Origin: Actinomycetota bacterium
GTDB taxonomy: Bacteria; Actinomycetota; Actinomycetes; Mycobacteriales; HKI-0501
Direction of reading: 5' to 3'
Length of the DNA: 60,246 nucleotides
Assembly (NCBI GenBank): GCA_030840805.1
Contig: JAVEDU010000103.1
Coordinates: forward strand, 1-60,246
This document shows positions 31,546-41,445 of the stretch, piece after piece (position 1 is the first letter of the stretch; each line of letters starts with the position of its first letter). A program made the translations under genes and the position numbers. The notes beneath the pieces were generated by a model. It made no database searches. It saw only the letters and a list, made by a program, of their open reading frames with translations, and had not been told where the DNA came from.

Positions 31546-31743
31546 TCAGCACATCCGGCGGCGCCCGGCGGACCACGAACGGTGCCCGCCGTTCCGGCGC
31601 CGGGGCGGGCGGGCGCGATGCCGTACCCAGTCCGTCCACTCTTCTTCGTTGTCGCGGAGCGGGATCAGGGCGGCGAACCAGCGCGCCGTCGTCCACGGTC
31701 TCCACGTCGCAACCTCGCCGGCGACGGATCGGGGACGCCTCAC
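31546..31743 (-). CDS. small basic hypothetical protein, 65 aa
   Basis: GTG 31743 overlaps the PPIase stop (GTGA), and the frame encodes 65 residues: a Trp-rich first half (TWRPWTTARWFAALIPL) and an Arg-rich tail. It is unrecognised. Translation would be coupled to the Mce operon, but the composition is also that of noncoding high-GC DNA. Confidence 0.25.
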   Translation of the reverse strand: MRRPRSVAGEVATWRPWTTARWFAALIPLRDNEEEWTDWVRHRARPPRRRNGGHRSWSAGRRRMC

Positions 31744-32771
31744 TTGGCTGCGCCGGTGGGGGGTGCCGAGAACTCCGGTGCGGCATCGGGGTCCGACGGC
31801 CGATACGCATCGGCGTACCGGATGTCGGCGCGGCGGATCTCCTTGGCGAGCCACGCGCGCCACACCTTGACCGCCTGCTCGGTCTGCACCTGCTCGCGCA
31901 GCGCGGCCGCCACGCCGGCGAAGGTGGCCGCCTCCGCGGGGACGATCTCCTCGACCCGCCCGACGTTCCAGCCCGACGCGGTGTGGACCGGCCCGAATGC
32001 CGTGCCCGCCGGCCCCGCGAACGCAGTCCGCGCATAGGCCGCGTCCAGGTCGGCGGCACCCACCAACCCGAGACCACCGCCCTCGGCGCGGGTGCTGGCG
32101 TCGAGGCTGTGCCGCCGGGCGAGCTCGGCGAAGTCGGCGCCCCGGCGCAGTTGCCGGAGGAGCCGGCCGGCGTCGCCGCGGGACGCCACGACGATGTTGC
32201 GCAGCCGCCGCCGCTCGGGCGTGCCGAGATCGTCGCGCCGCTTCGTGAACGCCGCCCGTACCTCGGCGTCCGACACCTTGACCGCTCCGGTGACCTCGTC
32301 GAAGAGGCGGCTCACCGCGAGCTGGCGTCGGATCTCGGCGAGGACATCGCCCTCGGAGGTGCCGACCGTGCCCAGCGCCTGCACGAACGCGGCCCGCCCG
32401 CCCGCGGCGAACTGGCTCTCGACGAAGCGGGTGAGGACATCGCGGGCCGTCTTGTCGGCGATCACGATGTCGCGCTCCCGCGCCGCGTCGTCGAGCAGCA
32501 GGCTCACCGCCACCGCCTTCGCCGAGTCACGGCGGAACCGGGTGAGCGCGGCCCCCTCCCGGGGCGGCTGGACGCCGTAGAGGGCGCGGAGCATGTCGAC
32601 CCGCTCCTCGACCTGCGCGATCGTGACCGCGCGGTCGCCGAGCCGGAACGCCGCTCCGTCGGGCACCCGGTCGGACCGGAACACCAGCACGCCGACCGCC
32701 AGGCCCACGGCCAGGCCGAGCGCCAGACAGGCCACGGCGGGCCGCCGGCGGACCGCCCGAGAGGTCGTCAT
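31740..32771 (-). CDS. PpiC/SurA-like peptidyl-prolyl isomerase, membrane anchored
   Basis: Product of 343 residues. One N-terminal membrane helix (about 11-29), a SurA-N-like helical region, then a parvulin-type rotamase domain (about 170-290) with RRLRNIVVAS, GADFAELARRHSLD and GGGLGLV. It probably folds Mce or MMPL components outside the membrane. ATG 32771 shares one base with the MMPL stop and has GGAGGA 9 bases upstream. PPIases in mce operons are uncommon, so this is a notable local addition. Confidence 0.82.
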   Translation of the reverse strand: MTTSRAVRRRPAVACLALGLAVGLAVGVLVFRSDRVPDGAAFRLGDRAVTIAQVEERVDMLRALYGVQPPREGAALTRFRRDSAKAVAVSLLLDDAARERDIVIADKTARDVLTRFVESQFAAGGRAAFVQALGTVGTSEGDVLAEIRRQLAVSRLFDEVTGAVKVSDAEVRAAFTKRRDDLGTPERRRLRNIVVASRGDAGRLLRQLRRGADFAELARRHSLDASTRAEGGGLGLVGAADLDAAYARTAFAGPAGTAFGPVHTASGWNVGRVEEIVPAEAATFAGVAAALREQVQTEQAVKVWRAWLAKEIRRADIRYADAYRPSDPDAAPEFSAPPTGAAK

Positions 32772-35014
32772 CAGTCGCATTCCTCCACCTCCACGCGTGA
32801 TCGGGTCGTTCCGGGCAGCGCGACGGTCACGCACACCGCGGTGAGCAGCGACAGGCAGACCGAGCCGGCGAGCAACAGGCCGAACTGCCGGATCATCGCG
32901 AGCTCGGACAGGGTCAGGGCCGCGTACCCGACCGCCGCGGTGATCGCCGCGAGCCGCACCGAGCGGGCGAGCACGGCGTCACCGCGGCGGCGGGCCTCGG
33001 CGAGCAGGACGGTGAACTCGCACCCGACCGCCGCGGTCAGCGAGCCGAGGGCCACGGTCACCGGCGTGAGCGCGATGCCCAGGAGCCAGAGTGCGCACAG
33101 TCCCACGCCGGTGGCGATCAGCGCGGCGGCCACCGCGTACACCGCGTCCCGGCGGCGGCGCAGCCCCACCAGGAGCACGAGCCCGGCCGCCGCGACACCC
33201 GCGAGGTTGCCGGCGTACCGGCCGGTCGAGACGAGGTCGTATCCGCGCGCCGCGGCCACGGGGAGCCCGGTCACCTCGACCTGGTAGCCGGGCGGGGCGG
33301 GGGGGAGCGCCGCGCGGAGGTCGTCGAGCAGGTCCCGCTGCGTGGCCAGGTCGCCGAGCCGGGCCCCGAAGGAGACGATCGCCTCGCGGCCGTCGTCCCG
33401 GACGACCGCTCCGGTGAGGTACGACGGGAGCAGCCGCATCGCCGCCGTGATCTGGCGGTCGGTCGGCGCGTCCCCGAGGAACCGCAGGAGGTCGGGGGCG
33501 GACAGCCCCGGCCGCAGGCGGTCGCCGTACCGGACGATCACCGTGTCCTCGGCAGTGCGCATCCAGCGCAGCGCCGAGGGCGTGAGCACGTCGCTGCCGC
33601 GGAGCACGACGTCCACCTCGCCGGACGCACCGAGGATGCGCTCGGCGTGCCGCGCGTCGTCGAGCGCGGAGAGCCCGGCCGCGAGCCGATCGGGATGCGC
33701 CTCGAGCGGGAGGCGCGGCAGCTGTGCCCAGCCGCCGGCGGCGAGCCCGACGAGGGCCGCGAGCACGCCGACCGCGACGCCGCGCCGGACCCGGCGGGGC
33801 GGGGTGCCGTCGCCCGTGCGCGGGCGGGGCGGTTCGACGCCCAGCCGGGGGGCGAGGACCAGGCCGACCGCGACGGCCAGCAGCACACCCGTGGCCAGGG
33901 CGATCCCGAGATCGCGGACGAACGGCAGGGGCGAGAGCGCGAGCGCCCCGAACCCGGCCGCCGCGGCGCCGGCCATCACGAGCACGAGCCGCCGGTGCGC
34001 CCGCTGGGCCAGGTAGATCGGGTAGTAGGTGCCGACCCCGAGCAGCACGGGCAGGAACGCCACCACGCCGAGCGAGAGCGGCTGCCCGCGCCAGCCGAAG
34101 AGGGCGAGCGTGAGGCCGGTGGCGACGAGCATCGCGAGCAGCGGTAGGAGCCGCCTTCGCGGCCGGGTCCACCCCACCGCGAGGAGGCATACCGCGACCG
34201 CGGCCAGTGCCACCGCGCCGATCAGCGGCACCTCCGTGCGCACCTGGTCACCGAGCGCGGCGGCGACGGCCGGTGCCCCGGTGACGGTCACCCTCCGGGT
34301 CCCGAGCTCCGACTCCGCCACGGCCGCGCGCACGGCGCCGGCGAGGCGCTCCGTACCGGCCTGGTCGAGTCCCTGCCGGGGCCGGACCAGGATCGCCACC
34401 GCATCGGGCGCCGGGACGATGTAGCGCCACCGTGGGCGTGGGCCCTCCTGTCCGCCGAAGACGACCGACTCGGCGAACCGCGGGTTCCGCAGCGTCGGCA
34501 GCCCGACCGGCAGGCTGCGCACGAGCAGCGACCCGTAGCGGAGCTCGAACCGCCGGATGGCCCGCTCCCCCGCCGCGCTCGCCGCCGCGGCGGTCGCGCC
34601 ACCGCGCCGGGCCGACGCCTCCGCCGCCGCCCGGAGCCCGTCCCGGCGGCCGCTGATCTCCGCGAGCAGGCCCTGGGTCTGGATCGCGATCTGGTTCAGC
34701 GTGGTCGCCGGGCCGTACACGACCGCCACGTCGGGCAGCCCGGAGAGCCGTCCCTCCAGCTGCAGCAGCCGCGGCAGCTGCTCCGGACCGAGCAGGGCCC
34801 TCGGCGCGCGGGACTCGAGCAGCACCAGCACGGGGTCCCCGCCGAAGGACCGTGCCAGCCGGTCCAGCTCACGGGCCGCCGGGTCGCCGGAGGGCAGGAA
34901 CGACGAGACCCCCGTCTCGACCCGGAGCCGGGCCAGCCCACCCGCCGTGAACGCGGCGACCGTCAGGAGGACGAGTGCGGTGGCCAGGCCGCGCCGGCCG
35001 AGCCGGCGCCTCAC
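32771..35014 (-). CDS. MMPL/RND-family transporter
   Basis: Product of 747 residues with twelve predicted helices arranged as 1+5+1+5 and two large outside loops. First helix at about 8-28; helix block about 245-390 (GAVALAAVAVCLLAVGW, then FLPVLLGVGTYYPIYLAQRAHR with the RND-type polar residues); second block about 600-740. It resembles MmpL and hopanoid/lipid RND exporters, but is smaller. In this operon it could move lipid or hydrophobic substrate together with the Mce importer. GTG 35014 overlaps the last Mce stop. Confidence 0.87.
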   Translation of the reverse strand: MRRRLGRRGLATALVLLTVAAFTAGGLARLRVETGVSSFLPSGDPAARELDRLARSFGGDPVLVLLESRAPRALLGPEQLPRLLQLEGRLSGLPDVAVVYGPATTLNQIAIQTQGLLAEISGRRDGLRAAAEASARRGGATAAAASAAGERAIRRFELRYGSLLVRSLPVGLPTLRNPRFAESVVFGGQEGPRPRWRYIVPAPDAVAILVRPRQGLDQAGTERLAGAVRAAVAESELGTRRVTVTGAPAVAAALGDQVRTEVPLIGAVALAAVAVCLLAVGWTRPRRRLLPLLAMLVATGLTLALFGWRGQPLSLGVVAFLPVLLGVGTYYPIYLAQRAHRRLVLVMAGAAAAGFGALALSPLPFVRDLGIALATGVLLAVAVGLVLAPRLGVEPPRPRTGDGTPPRRVRRGVAVGVLAALVGLAAGGWAQLPRLPLEAHPDRLAAGLSALDDARHAERILGASGEVDVVLRGSDVLTPSALRWMRTAEDTVIVRYGDRLRPGLSAPDLLRFLGDAPTDRQITAAMRLLPSYLTGAVVRDDGREAIVSFGARLGDLATQRDLLDDLRAALPPAPPGYQVEVTGLPVAAARGYDLVSTGRYAGNLAGVAAAGLVLLVGLRRRRDAVYAVAAALIATGVGLCALWLLGIALTPVTVALGSLTAAVGCEFTVLLAEARRRGDAVLARSVRLAAITAAVGYAALTLSELAMIRQFGLLLAGSVCLSLLTAVCVTVALPGTTRSRVEVEECD

Positions 35015-36306
35015 GGGCGGTCACGCTGGACCCGGGGATACCGGCCCTCGAACGGGCCCGGCGCCGCCGCGCCGCCGGGCCGGGGGTAGGCGTTCGACTT
35101 GTCCAGCACCCGGTTGAGGTCGACCGGGTTCCCCTTCAGGCTCTGCTCGTTGTAGACGTGGAAGACCCGCACGTAGTGCCCGTTGGGGTCCTGCTGCTGC
35201 ATCATCGCGGCCCAGTTGGTGAAGAACGCGGCGATGTCGCGGCCGTACGGCTGGAGGTACCCGAGCATCGGGTTCACGTCCGCCAGGGCGACCCGGCTGG
35301 TCCCGATCAGCGCGCGGGCGTCGTCGGACACGGCCGGCACGCGGGTCAGCGTCGCGGGCGCCCGGAGCAGCGTCCCGTCCAGCGCCGGCAGGACGCCGCG
35401 CAGGTCCCGCGCCGTCGGCGGCAGCTCCGTGAGGGCCCGCGACAGGTGCGGCGCCGCCGCGTCGAGATCCGCGGCGACCGGGGCCAGGGCGGTGGACAGC
35501 TCGGTGAGCTTGCCGCTCGCCCGCTCGGCGCCGGCCAGCAGCGCGGGCGCCCGGCGCACCGTGGCCTCGAGTTCCGCCCGGCCCCCGGCGGTGGCGCCGG
35601 CCAGCCGGTCGGTGTCCTCGACGATCTGCACGAGCCGGCCCTGCCGGGCGTCCAGCGCCTGCAGCAGCGTCGTGGTCTCGCGGGCGAGCGCGGTGAGATC
35701 CTCGGACTGCGCCGCGAGCGCGTCCAGCGCGTCGTGTCCCTCCCGGCCCAGCGCCCCGAGCCCGGTGAGTGCCCGGTCGATGTCCTCCCGCCTGCCCGCG
35801 GTGCCGTCGGCCGTGGACCGCACCAGCGAGCCGAGCGCCGCGCGCGTCTTCGGGTCCAGGCTGGTCAGCACGTCGTGCAGCTGCACGCTGGGCTTCAGCG
35901 CCGACGCGGGCAGCGCGATGCCGTCGGGCAGCTCCGGACCGTGCCCGTCGACGATCTCCAGGTAGCTCTCCTCGACCAGGGTCTTGGCGCGCAGCTGCAC
36001 CGTGGCGCCCTCGTGCAGCGGGGCGGCCGGCGGCCGGATCTGCATGACCGCGCGTGCGCGGCCATCGGTCAGCTCCAGCTCGCGGACCTTGCCGACCTTG
36101 ACGCCGGCGACCATCACGTCGGAGTCGTAGACCAGGTTGTCCACGTCCGGGAGCTCGACCGCGACGCGGTAGCCCGTGGAGGTGACGCCCTTGATCTGCC
36201 CGCCCATCTGCACCCAGAGGTAGCCGGAGAACAGCGTGCACGCCGCGACGAAGACCAGCACGACGATGAGCCGGAGCTTCGGGAGGACCGCGTGGGGAAT
36301 CCGCAT
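35011..36306 (-). CDS. Mce family protein, sixth in operon
   Basis: Product of 431 residues. N-terminal membrane anchor (about 13-34) contains VFVAACTLF, a possible lipobox (VAAC), as in the lipoprotein MceE/LprK class. MlaD domain at about 40-120 (YRVAVELPDVDNLVYDSDV, VKVGKVREL). Helical/coiled-coil region from about 150-330, then a Pro/Gly tail. Six such proteins assemble a hollow tube that shuttles hydrophobic substrate across the envelope. ATG 36306, 9 bases after the preceding gene. Confidence 0.88.
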   Translation of the reverse strand: MRIPHAVLPKLRLIVVLVFVAACTLFSGYLWVQMGGQIKGVTSTGYRVAVELPDVDNLVYDSDVMVAGVKVGKVRELELTDGRARAVMQIRPPAAPLHEGATVQLRAKTLVEESYLEIVDGHGPELPDGIALPASALKPSVQLHDVLTSLDPKTRAALGSLVRSTADGTAGRREDIDRALTGLGALGREGHDALDALAAQSEDLTALARETTTLLQALDARQGRLVQIVEDTDRLAGATAGGRAELEATVRRAPALLAGAERASGKLTELSTALAPVAADLDAAAPHLSRALTELPPTARDLRGVLPALDGTLLRAPATLTRVPAVSDDARALIGTSRVALADVNPMLGYLQPYGRDIAAFFTNWAAMMQQQDPNGHYVRVFHVYNEQSLKGNPVDLNRVLDKSNAYPRPGGAAAPGPFEGRYPRVQRDRP

Positions 36307-36315
36307 GATGACCTC

Positions 36316-37551
36316 TCAGCGCTGCTTCAGGGGGACGGAGCTCGGGGCGAACAGGAAGAGGCCCCGGACGATGCCGCCGTTGGCGTCTTCCACGCTCCCG
36401 ACCGACCGGGTGTTGTTCACGAACGCCTGGAGATCCGTCAGGTACGGCAGCAACGCGGCCGTGACGAGGTCGAGCCGGCGGGACACCGCCCGGATGTCGG
36501 TGAGGGCGCCGTTCGCGTCGCGGACCAGCGGGCGCAGGTCGGCGACGACCGGGCGGGCCGTGCGGACCACCGGACGGGCCGCCTCGACGGTCGACTCGAG
36601 CCGGTCCACCGTGCCGGTGAGCCGGTCCAGCGAGTCCGGCAGCGTGGCGGAGGCCCGCCGGAGGTCGTCCAGAGTCGGGTCCAGCTGGTCGCTGAGCTCC
36701 TGGACGCTGCCGGTGGCACGGCGCAGCTCACCGGTCACGCCGGGCAGCTCCCGGAGCGTGGCCTCGAGCTCGTCGTTGCGGGCGGCGACGGTCGTGAGGG
36801 TCTGCTGCATCGACGTCGCGAGCCGGGCGAGCCGTTCGTCGTCCCCGCCGACGGCGGAGGAGATCCGGGCGAGCGCCGTGACGAGGTCCCGGATCGTCTG
36901 CCGACGGGTCTGCAGTGCCGAGACGACCGGCTCGAGGTCGACGAGCGTCCCGTTCGCGGCGCGCAGGCCCGCGGGCAGCCCCTCCGGAGCGCTGGCCAGC
37001 GCGGCGTCGGCCTCGCCGAGGAGCGAGGTGAGCGCGGCCCGGGAGCGGCTGTCCAGGTGCTGGAGCACCTCGTCGATCTGGACCGGGTTGGCGCTGCGGG
37101 CGACCGGGAGCACCTGGCCGTCGCGCAGCGCGCGGCCGGGCTTCCCGCCCGGGTCCAGCTCGATGTACATCTCGTTCAGCGGGCTCTTCGGGCGGAGCAC
37201 GAGCCGGGCGTTGTCGTAGACGGTGTACCCGGGCTCGATCGACATCGTCAGCCGGGCCCGCCCGTCGTTGCTGACCTCCGCCGTCCGGATGTCCCCGACG
37301 GAGACGCCCGCGATCCGGACCTCCTGCCCGTTGCCCGGGCTGATGCCCGGCGCCGCGCGGAAGTCGGCGGAGAAGACGAACTCGTCCGTCCACGGCCAGT
37401 GCACGCGCTGGTTGACCAGGATGTACCCGCCGACGGTGAGCCCCAGCGCGACGAGCAGGACGAGGGCCGTGACGTCGCGGCCGAGCCCGGGCACCGTCCG
37501 CACGCGGCTCCAGGTGCGCCGCAGCGCCGCGGCACGGGACGTGGTGGTCAT
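36316..37551 (-). CDS. Mce family protein, fifth in operon
   Basis: Product of 411 residues. Anchor helix about 28-47, MlaD domain about 58-140 (FSADFRAAPGISPGNGQEVRIAGVSVGD), long amphipathic helices with repeated Leu/Val heptads (about 170-345), short hydrophilic tail. No lipobox Cys. ATG 37551 overlaps the preceding stop (ATGA). Confidence 0.88.
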   Translation of the reverse strand: MTTTSRAAALRRTWSRVRTVPGLGRDVTALVLLVALGLTVGGYILVNQRVHWPWTDEFVFSADFRAAPGISPGNGQEVRIAGVSVGDIRTAEVSNDGRARLTMSIEPGYTVYDNARLVLRPKSPLNEMYIELDPGGKPGRALRDGQVLPVARSANPVQIDEVLQHLDSRSRAALTSLLGEADAALASAPEGLPAGLRAANGTLVDLEPVVSALQTRRQTIRDLVTALARISSAVGGDDERLARLATSMQQTLTTVAARNDELEATLRELPGVTGELRRATGSVQELSDQLDPTLDDLRRASATLPDSLDRLTGTVDRLESTVEAARPVVRTARPVVADLRPLVRDANGALTDIRAVSRRLDLVTAALLPYLTDLQAFVNNTRSVGSVEDANGGIVRGLFLFAPSSVPLKQR

Positions 37552-38858
37552 CGCTCGATCTCCTGCGTCGGGAAGAGGTGGAAGAAGAGCTGCTCGAGAC
37601 TGATCGGCAGGTCGCCGACGCTGCCCGGCGAGAGACCGGGCTGGAAGGACAGCGCCGAGCCGTTCGCGTCCACCTGCTTCGAGACGGCGCCCAGGCCGGC
37701 GATCATGTAGCCGACCTCCTGGTAGAGCGGCTTGTCCGAGCCCGAGCCCTGGTACTTGCCGGTGCCCTTGTACGGCGAGAGCACGGTGCGCATCACCGGG
37801 CCGTTGACCCGATCGAGCACCGGGCCGGACAGGTCGTCCAGCACGCCCGTCCCGGTCCGCGCGGCGGGCACCAGCTGCTCCACGACCGGACGGGCGTCGG
37901 CGAGCAGCGGGCGCAGATCGCGCACCAGCGGGCGTGCGTCGGCCAGCACCGGGTCGGCCTTGGCCAGCAGCCGGTCCAGCTCACGCACGGCCGGGCGTGC
38001 GGCGGTGGCGGTGACCCGGACCCGCTCGAGCGTGCCGTCGAGCCGGGTGAGCCCCGCCCGCGTGGTTCGCAGCGTGGCCGGCAGGCCGGCGAGGGTGTCC
38101 GCGACCGGCGCGCTCTGGTCCGCCAGCACGGCGGTGGTCGTGCGCAGGTCGCGGACGATCCCGTCGAGCTGGCCGTCCCGGCGCGTGAGTACCCGGGCCG
38201 CCGACTCCAGCCCGCTCACCACGTCGGTGAGGTCCTCGTCGGGGTTCCTGCCGCGGGCCGCGGCGAGGACGTCGCCCGCGGGTTCGAGGGTCCCGGGCGC
38301 GCTGCGCAGCAGCTTCTCCACCGCGTCCCGTCCGTCGGCGTCGAGCGTGGCGTCGAGCTGCCGCACCGTCGACCGGAGCCCCTCGCGCGCCTTCGGGCGC
38401 AGCGTCTCGAGCACGCGGTCCAGCTCGACCGGGGTGGTGGTCCGCCGCGCCGGGATCGTGCCGTGCGGCCGGCCCGGGTCACCGCCGGGCCGCAGCTCGA
38501 CGTAGTAGTTGCCCCCGAGGAACGTCGCCGGGCGGATCGCCGCCGACGGCGCGGTTCCGAGCTTCTCGCGGGTACCGCCCGCCAGCTTCATCGACACCTC
38601 GGTGACGCCGTCGTCGTCGCGGCCGACCCCGGTGACCACGCCGACCGGAACGCCGGCCACCTTGACCTTCGAGACGAACGGCCGCAGGTGGTTGTCGCGG
38701 GTGAACTCGGCCCGCACGGTGTCACCGGGACGGATCGTGGCGACGATGCGGTTCTTCTGGAACAGCGCGAGCCCGGCGACCAGCACCCCGACCAGGAAGA
38801 GCACGCCGAGGGTGACGGGGGACGTGCGGAGTACGCGTGACAGCGCTCGCTGGATCAC
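37548..38858 (-). CDS. Mce family protein, fourth in operon
   Basis: Product of 436 residues. Anchor helix about 14-34, MlaD domain about 40-115 (VRAEFTRDNHLRPFVSKVKVAGVPVG), extended coiled-coil helices (about 135-345) with repeats such as DARPLVRDLRPLLADARPVVE, and a tail with YKGTGKYQGSGSDKPLYQE, characteristic of MceD-type C-termini. GTG 38858 overlaps the preceding stop. Confidence 0.88.
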   Translation of the reverse strand: MIQRALSRVLRTSPVTLGVLFLVGVLVAGLALFQKNRIVATIRPGDTVRAEFTRDNHLRPFVSKVKVAGVPVGVVTGVGRDDDGVTEVSMKLAGGTREKLGTAPSAAIRPATFLGGNYYVELRPGGDPGRPHGTIPARRTTTPVELDRVLETLRPKAREGLRSTVRQLDATLDADGRDAVEKLLRSAPGTLEPAGDVLAAARGRNPDEDLTDVVSGLESAARVLTRRDGQLDGIVRDLRTTTAVLADQSAPVADTLAGLPATLRTTRAGLTRLDGTLERVRVTATAARPAVRELDRLLAKADPVLADARPLVRDLRPLLADARPVVEQLVPAARTGTGVLDDLSGPVLDRVNGPVMRTVLSPYKGTGKYQGSGSDKPLYQEVGYMIAGLGAVSKQVDANGSALSFQPGLSPGSVGDLPISLEQLFFHLFPTQEIER

Positions 38859-40114
38859 CGGCCGGCTCCTGACCTGTTGCGGTGCGCCTGCCCGGGCGCC
38901 GGGTACGGGTTCCGCTCCGAGAACGGGTCCTTCAGGCCGGTCGCGCCGGTGAACGACTCGGGCTTGAGCACCCAGTCGATCCGGAGCCAGTTGCCGGCCT
39001 CGTCGCCCTCGCTGATCGCGTCGGCGGCATAGGTGAACCAGAGCGCGATCTCCGGTGAGTACGGCGCCAGGACGTCGAGCGGGGTCCGGGCACTGGCGAG
39101 GGCGCGGGCCACCTCGGGCGCGAGCGGCCGCGCGTCCGCCACGACGCCGGTGAGGTCGTCGAGCGCGGGCTCGGCCTGCCGCGCGACGCCCGGCACCCTG
39201 CGGAGCGGCCGGACCGCCTCCCGGAGCGTGCCGCGCAGGTCCGGCGCGGCGGCGCCGAGCGAGCGGGCGCCCGGCTGCAGCGCCCGCATCGCCGACCCGG
39301 TCCGCGCCAGGGGCCCCCGGAGCGCCGTCAGGGCGGTACGGGCGGAGCGGAGTGCGCCCGGGGCCCGGTCCAGGGTCTCCCCCAGCGGCGCAGCGCCGTC
39401 GACCGTCAGCGCGCGCTGCGTCGTGTCGAGGCGCTCGACGAGCGAGGCCAGGTGCCGCTCCCGACCGGCGAAGCGCCCGGCCAGGGTGTCCGCGGTGCGC
39501 AGCAGCTCGGGCAGGTCGGCCTCCTCGGCAGAGGCGGCGCCGGCCACGGTCCGCAGGTCGGCCAGCAGGTCGGGGGCGTGTTCCAGCACCCCCGCGAGGT
39601 CCTCGCTGTGCCCGGCCGCGCCGCCGCCCACCTCCCGCAGCGTCCCGGTCGCCGCCCGCCGGGTGCGCGCGTCGAGGACGCCGAGGACGTCGTCCAGCTC
39701 GTACGGCGAGACGGTGCGGGCCGTCGACAGCACGTCGGCGGCGGCGAGGCGTCCCCCGGCCCGCGTGCCGGGCGCGAACTCGACGAACTTCTTGCCGAGT
39801 CCGGACCGCGCCCAGATGGCGGCCCGCGCATCGCGGTAGACGTCCTGCTCGCCGTCGAGCCGGAGCGTCACCTCCGCGTGATCGCCGGTCGCCCGGATCT
39901 CGTGGACCTGGCCCACCCGGACGCTGGCACGCCGCACGTCGTCGCCGCGGCGCAGCGCGCCCACGTCGGTGAAGGCGGCCCGCACGTACGTGTAGCTCCG
40001 GCCGGGAAGTCCGTCACCCGCGGTGAAGGCGACGAACAGCGACGCCACGAACAACGCCAGCACCAGGACGCCGACCAGCAGGGAGCGCGCGGACGCGCGG
40101 ACGGCCGATGTCAT
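38855..40114 (-). CDS. Mce family protein, third in operon
   Basis: Product of 419 residues. Anchor helix about 11-31, MlaD domain about 41-120 (YVRAAFTDVGALRRGDDVRRASVRVGQV), then Leu/Ala-rich helices and a tail ending ERNPYPAPGQAHRNRSG, the NPYP motif seen in several Mce C-termini. ATG 40114 overlaps the preceding stop (ATGA). Confidence 0.88.
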   Translation of the reverse strand: MTSAVRASARSLLVGVLVLALFVASLFVAFTAGDGLPGRSYTYVRAAFTDVGALRRGDDVRRASVRVGQVHEIRATGDHAEVTLRLDGEQDVYRDARAAIWARSGLGKKFVEFAPGTRAGGRLAAADVLSTARTVSPYELDDVLGVLDARTRRAATGTLREVGGGAAGHSEDLAGVLEHAPDLLADLRTVAGAASAEEADLPELLRTADTLAGRFAGRERHLASLVERLDTTQRALTVDGAAPLGETLDRAPGALRSARTALTALRGPLARTGSAMRALQPGARSLGAAAPDLRGTLREAVRPLRRVPGVARQAEPALDDLTGVVADARPLAPEVARALASARTPLDVLAPYSPEIALWFTYAADAISEGDEAGNWLRIDWVLKPESFTGATGLKDPFSERNPYPAPGQAHRNRSGAGR

Positions 40115-41445
40115 CTCACGCCTCCGATGAGGTGGTCCAACATGGACTGCTCCTGGGCGGGGGTGAGGCCGGTCGCGTCGTCGGGGCCCAGCCGGGGCAG
40201 CACGCCCCCCAGTGACGGGAGGGCCGGCATCCCGGGCAGGGGCAGGTCCTGCGGCTTCGGCACCACCTTTCCCGCACCCGGGACCGGCCCGGTGACGAGC
40301 TCGGTGGTCGCCACGTACGACGCCCGGAAGTAGTGGGAGAGCCCGTCGTGGCCGTTGGTCACGAGCGCCCAGAACCGCACGAAGTCCAGGACGTTGCGCA
40401 GGTTGCCGATCAGCGCGAGCGCGACGGGGCGGGCGCTGCCCGCGGCCCCCCGGAGGTCCGGTCCGGCGGCCTGGAGCGTGCGCACGACGGGTGCGGCCTC
40501 CGTGAGAAGCGTGTTCGCCCGGCGCAGGACGGGTTCCAGGCCGGCGAGGGCCGGGTCGGCGGCCTGCGCGAAGCGGTCGAGCTCCGCGCTGATCTCGGTG
40601 AGATCTCCGGTCACCGGCCGCAGCCGCTGCAGCGTGGGTGTCGTGGCCTCGGCCACGCCGGTCACCTCGGCGAGCGTCCGCCGGGCCTCGGCCAGGGTGC
40701 CGGGCAGTTCGGCGAGCGTCGCGTCCAGTGCTTCGCGGTTGTCGGCCGCCGTGCGCAGCAGCACGTCGGTCGAGTCCACCAGGCTGTCGAGCCGCCGGCC
40801 GCGGTCGGCGGCGAGCGCGCCCGCGACGGGCTCCACCCTGTCCACCAGCCGGGTCAGCACCTTGTTCTGCTCGTCGAGGATCCGCACCAGCGTGCGGGTC
40901 TCCGTCATCGCCGGGGCGAGCGCCCGCACGGCGGCGTCGACGTCCTTCCCGTGGCCGGCGGCGCCCTCGCCCAGCGTGGTCACCAGCGCCGCGAGTGCCG
41001 CGCCGGTGGGCTGGTCGACGGCGGTGAGGACCTCGTCCAGGTCGGTGGAGCGCCCGGTCTGGCGCACCGGGAGCACCCCGCCGGCGGACAGCAGCGGCTG
41101 CGCCGGGGAACCCCGGTCCAGGGCGACGAACCGCTCGCCGAGCAGGCTCACCGGCCGGATCGTCAGGCGCGCGTCGCGGTACACGGGCATCGCCGCGGGT
41201 TCGAGGCTCAGCCCGACCCGGGCGCGGCCGCGGTGCACCTCGATCGAGGCCACCTGGCCCACCTTGACGCCGCGGGACTTCACGTCGTTGCCCACGATCA
41301 GCGGGCTGGCGTCGGTGAAGTCCGCGAAGAGGGTGGCCTCGTCGGCGGCGAGCTGGGAGCGCACCCCGACCGTGAGGCCGGTGACCGCGACCACCGCCGC
41401 GGTGGCGACGGCCGCGACCCGGAGGCGCAGGTTCGGAAGTCTCAT
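40111..41445 (-). CDS. Mce family protein, second in operon
   Basis: Product of 444 residues. Anchor helix about 10-28, MlaD domain about 37-115 (LFADFTDASPLIVGNDVKSRGVKVGQV), coiled helices about 140-345, and a Pro-rich tail ending EQSMLDHLIGGVR. ATG 41445 overlaps the preceding stop (ATGA). Confidence 0.88.
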   Translation of the reverse strand: MRLPNLRLRVAAVATAAVVAVTGLTVGVRSQLAADEATLFADFTDASPLIVGNDVKSRGVKVGQVASIEVHRGRARVGLSLEPAAMPVYRDARLTIRPVSLLGERFVALDRGSPAQPLLSAGGVLPVRQTGRSTDLDEVLTAVDQPTGAALAALVTTLGEGAAGHGKDVDAAVRALAPAMTETRTLVRILDEQNKVLTRLVDRVEPVAGALAADRGRRLDSLVDSTDVLLRTAADNREALDATLAELPGTLAEARRTLAEVTGVAEATTPTLQRLRPVTGDLTEISAELDRFAQAADPALAGLEPVLRRANTLLTEAAPVVRTLQAAGPDLRGAAGSARPVALALIGNLRNVLDFVRFWALVTNGHDGLSHYFRASYVATTELVTGPVPGAGKVVPKPQDLPLPGMPALPSLGGVLPRLGPDDATGLTPAQEQSMLDHLIGGVR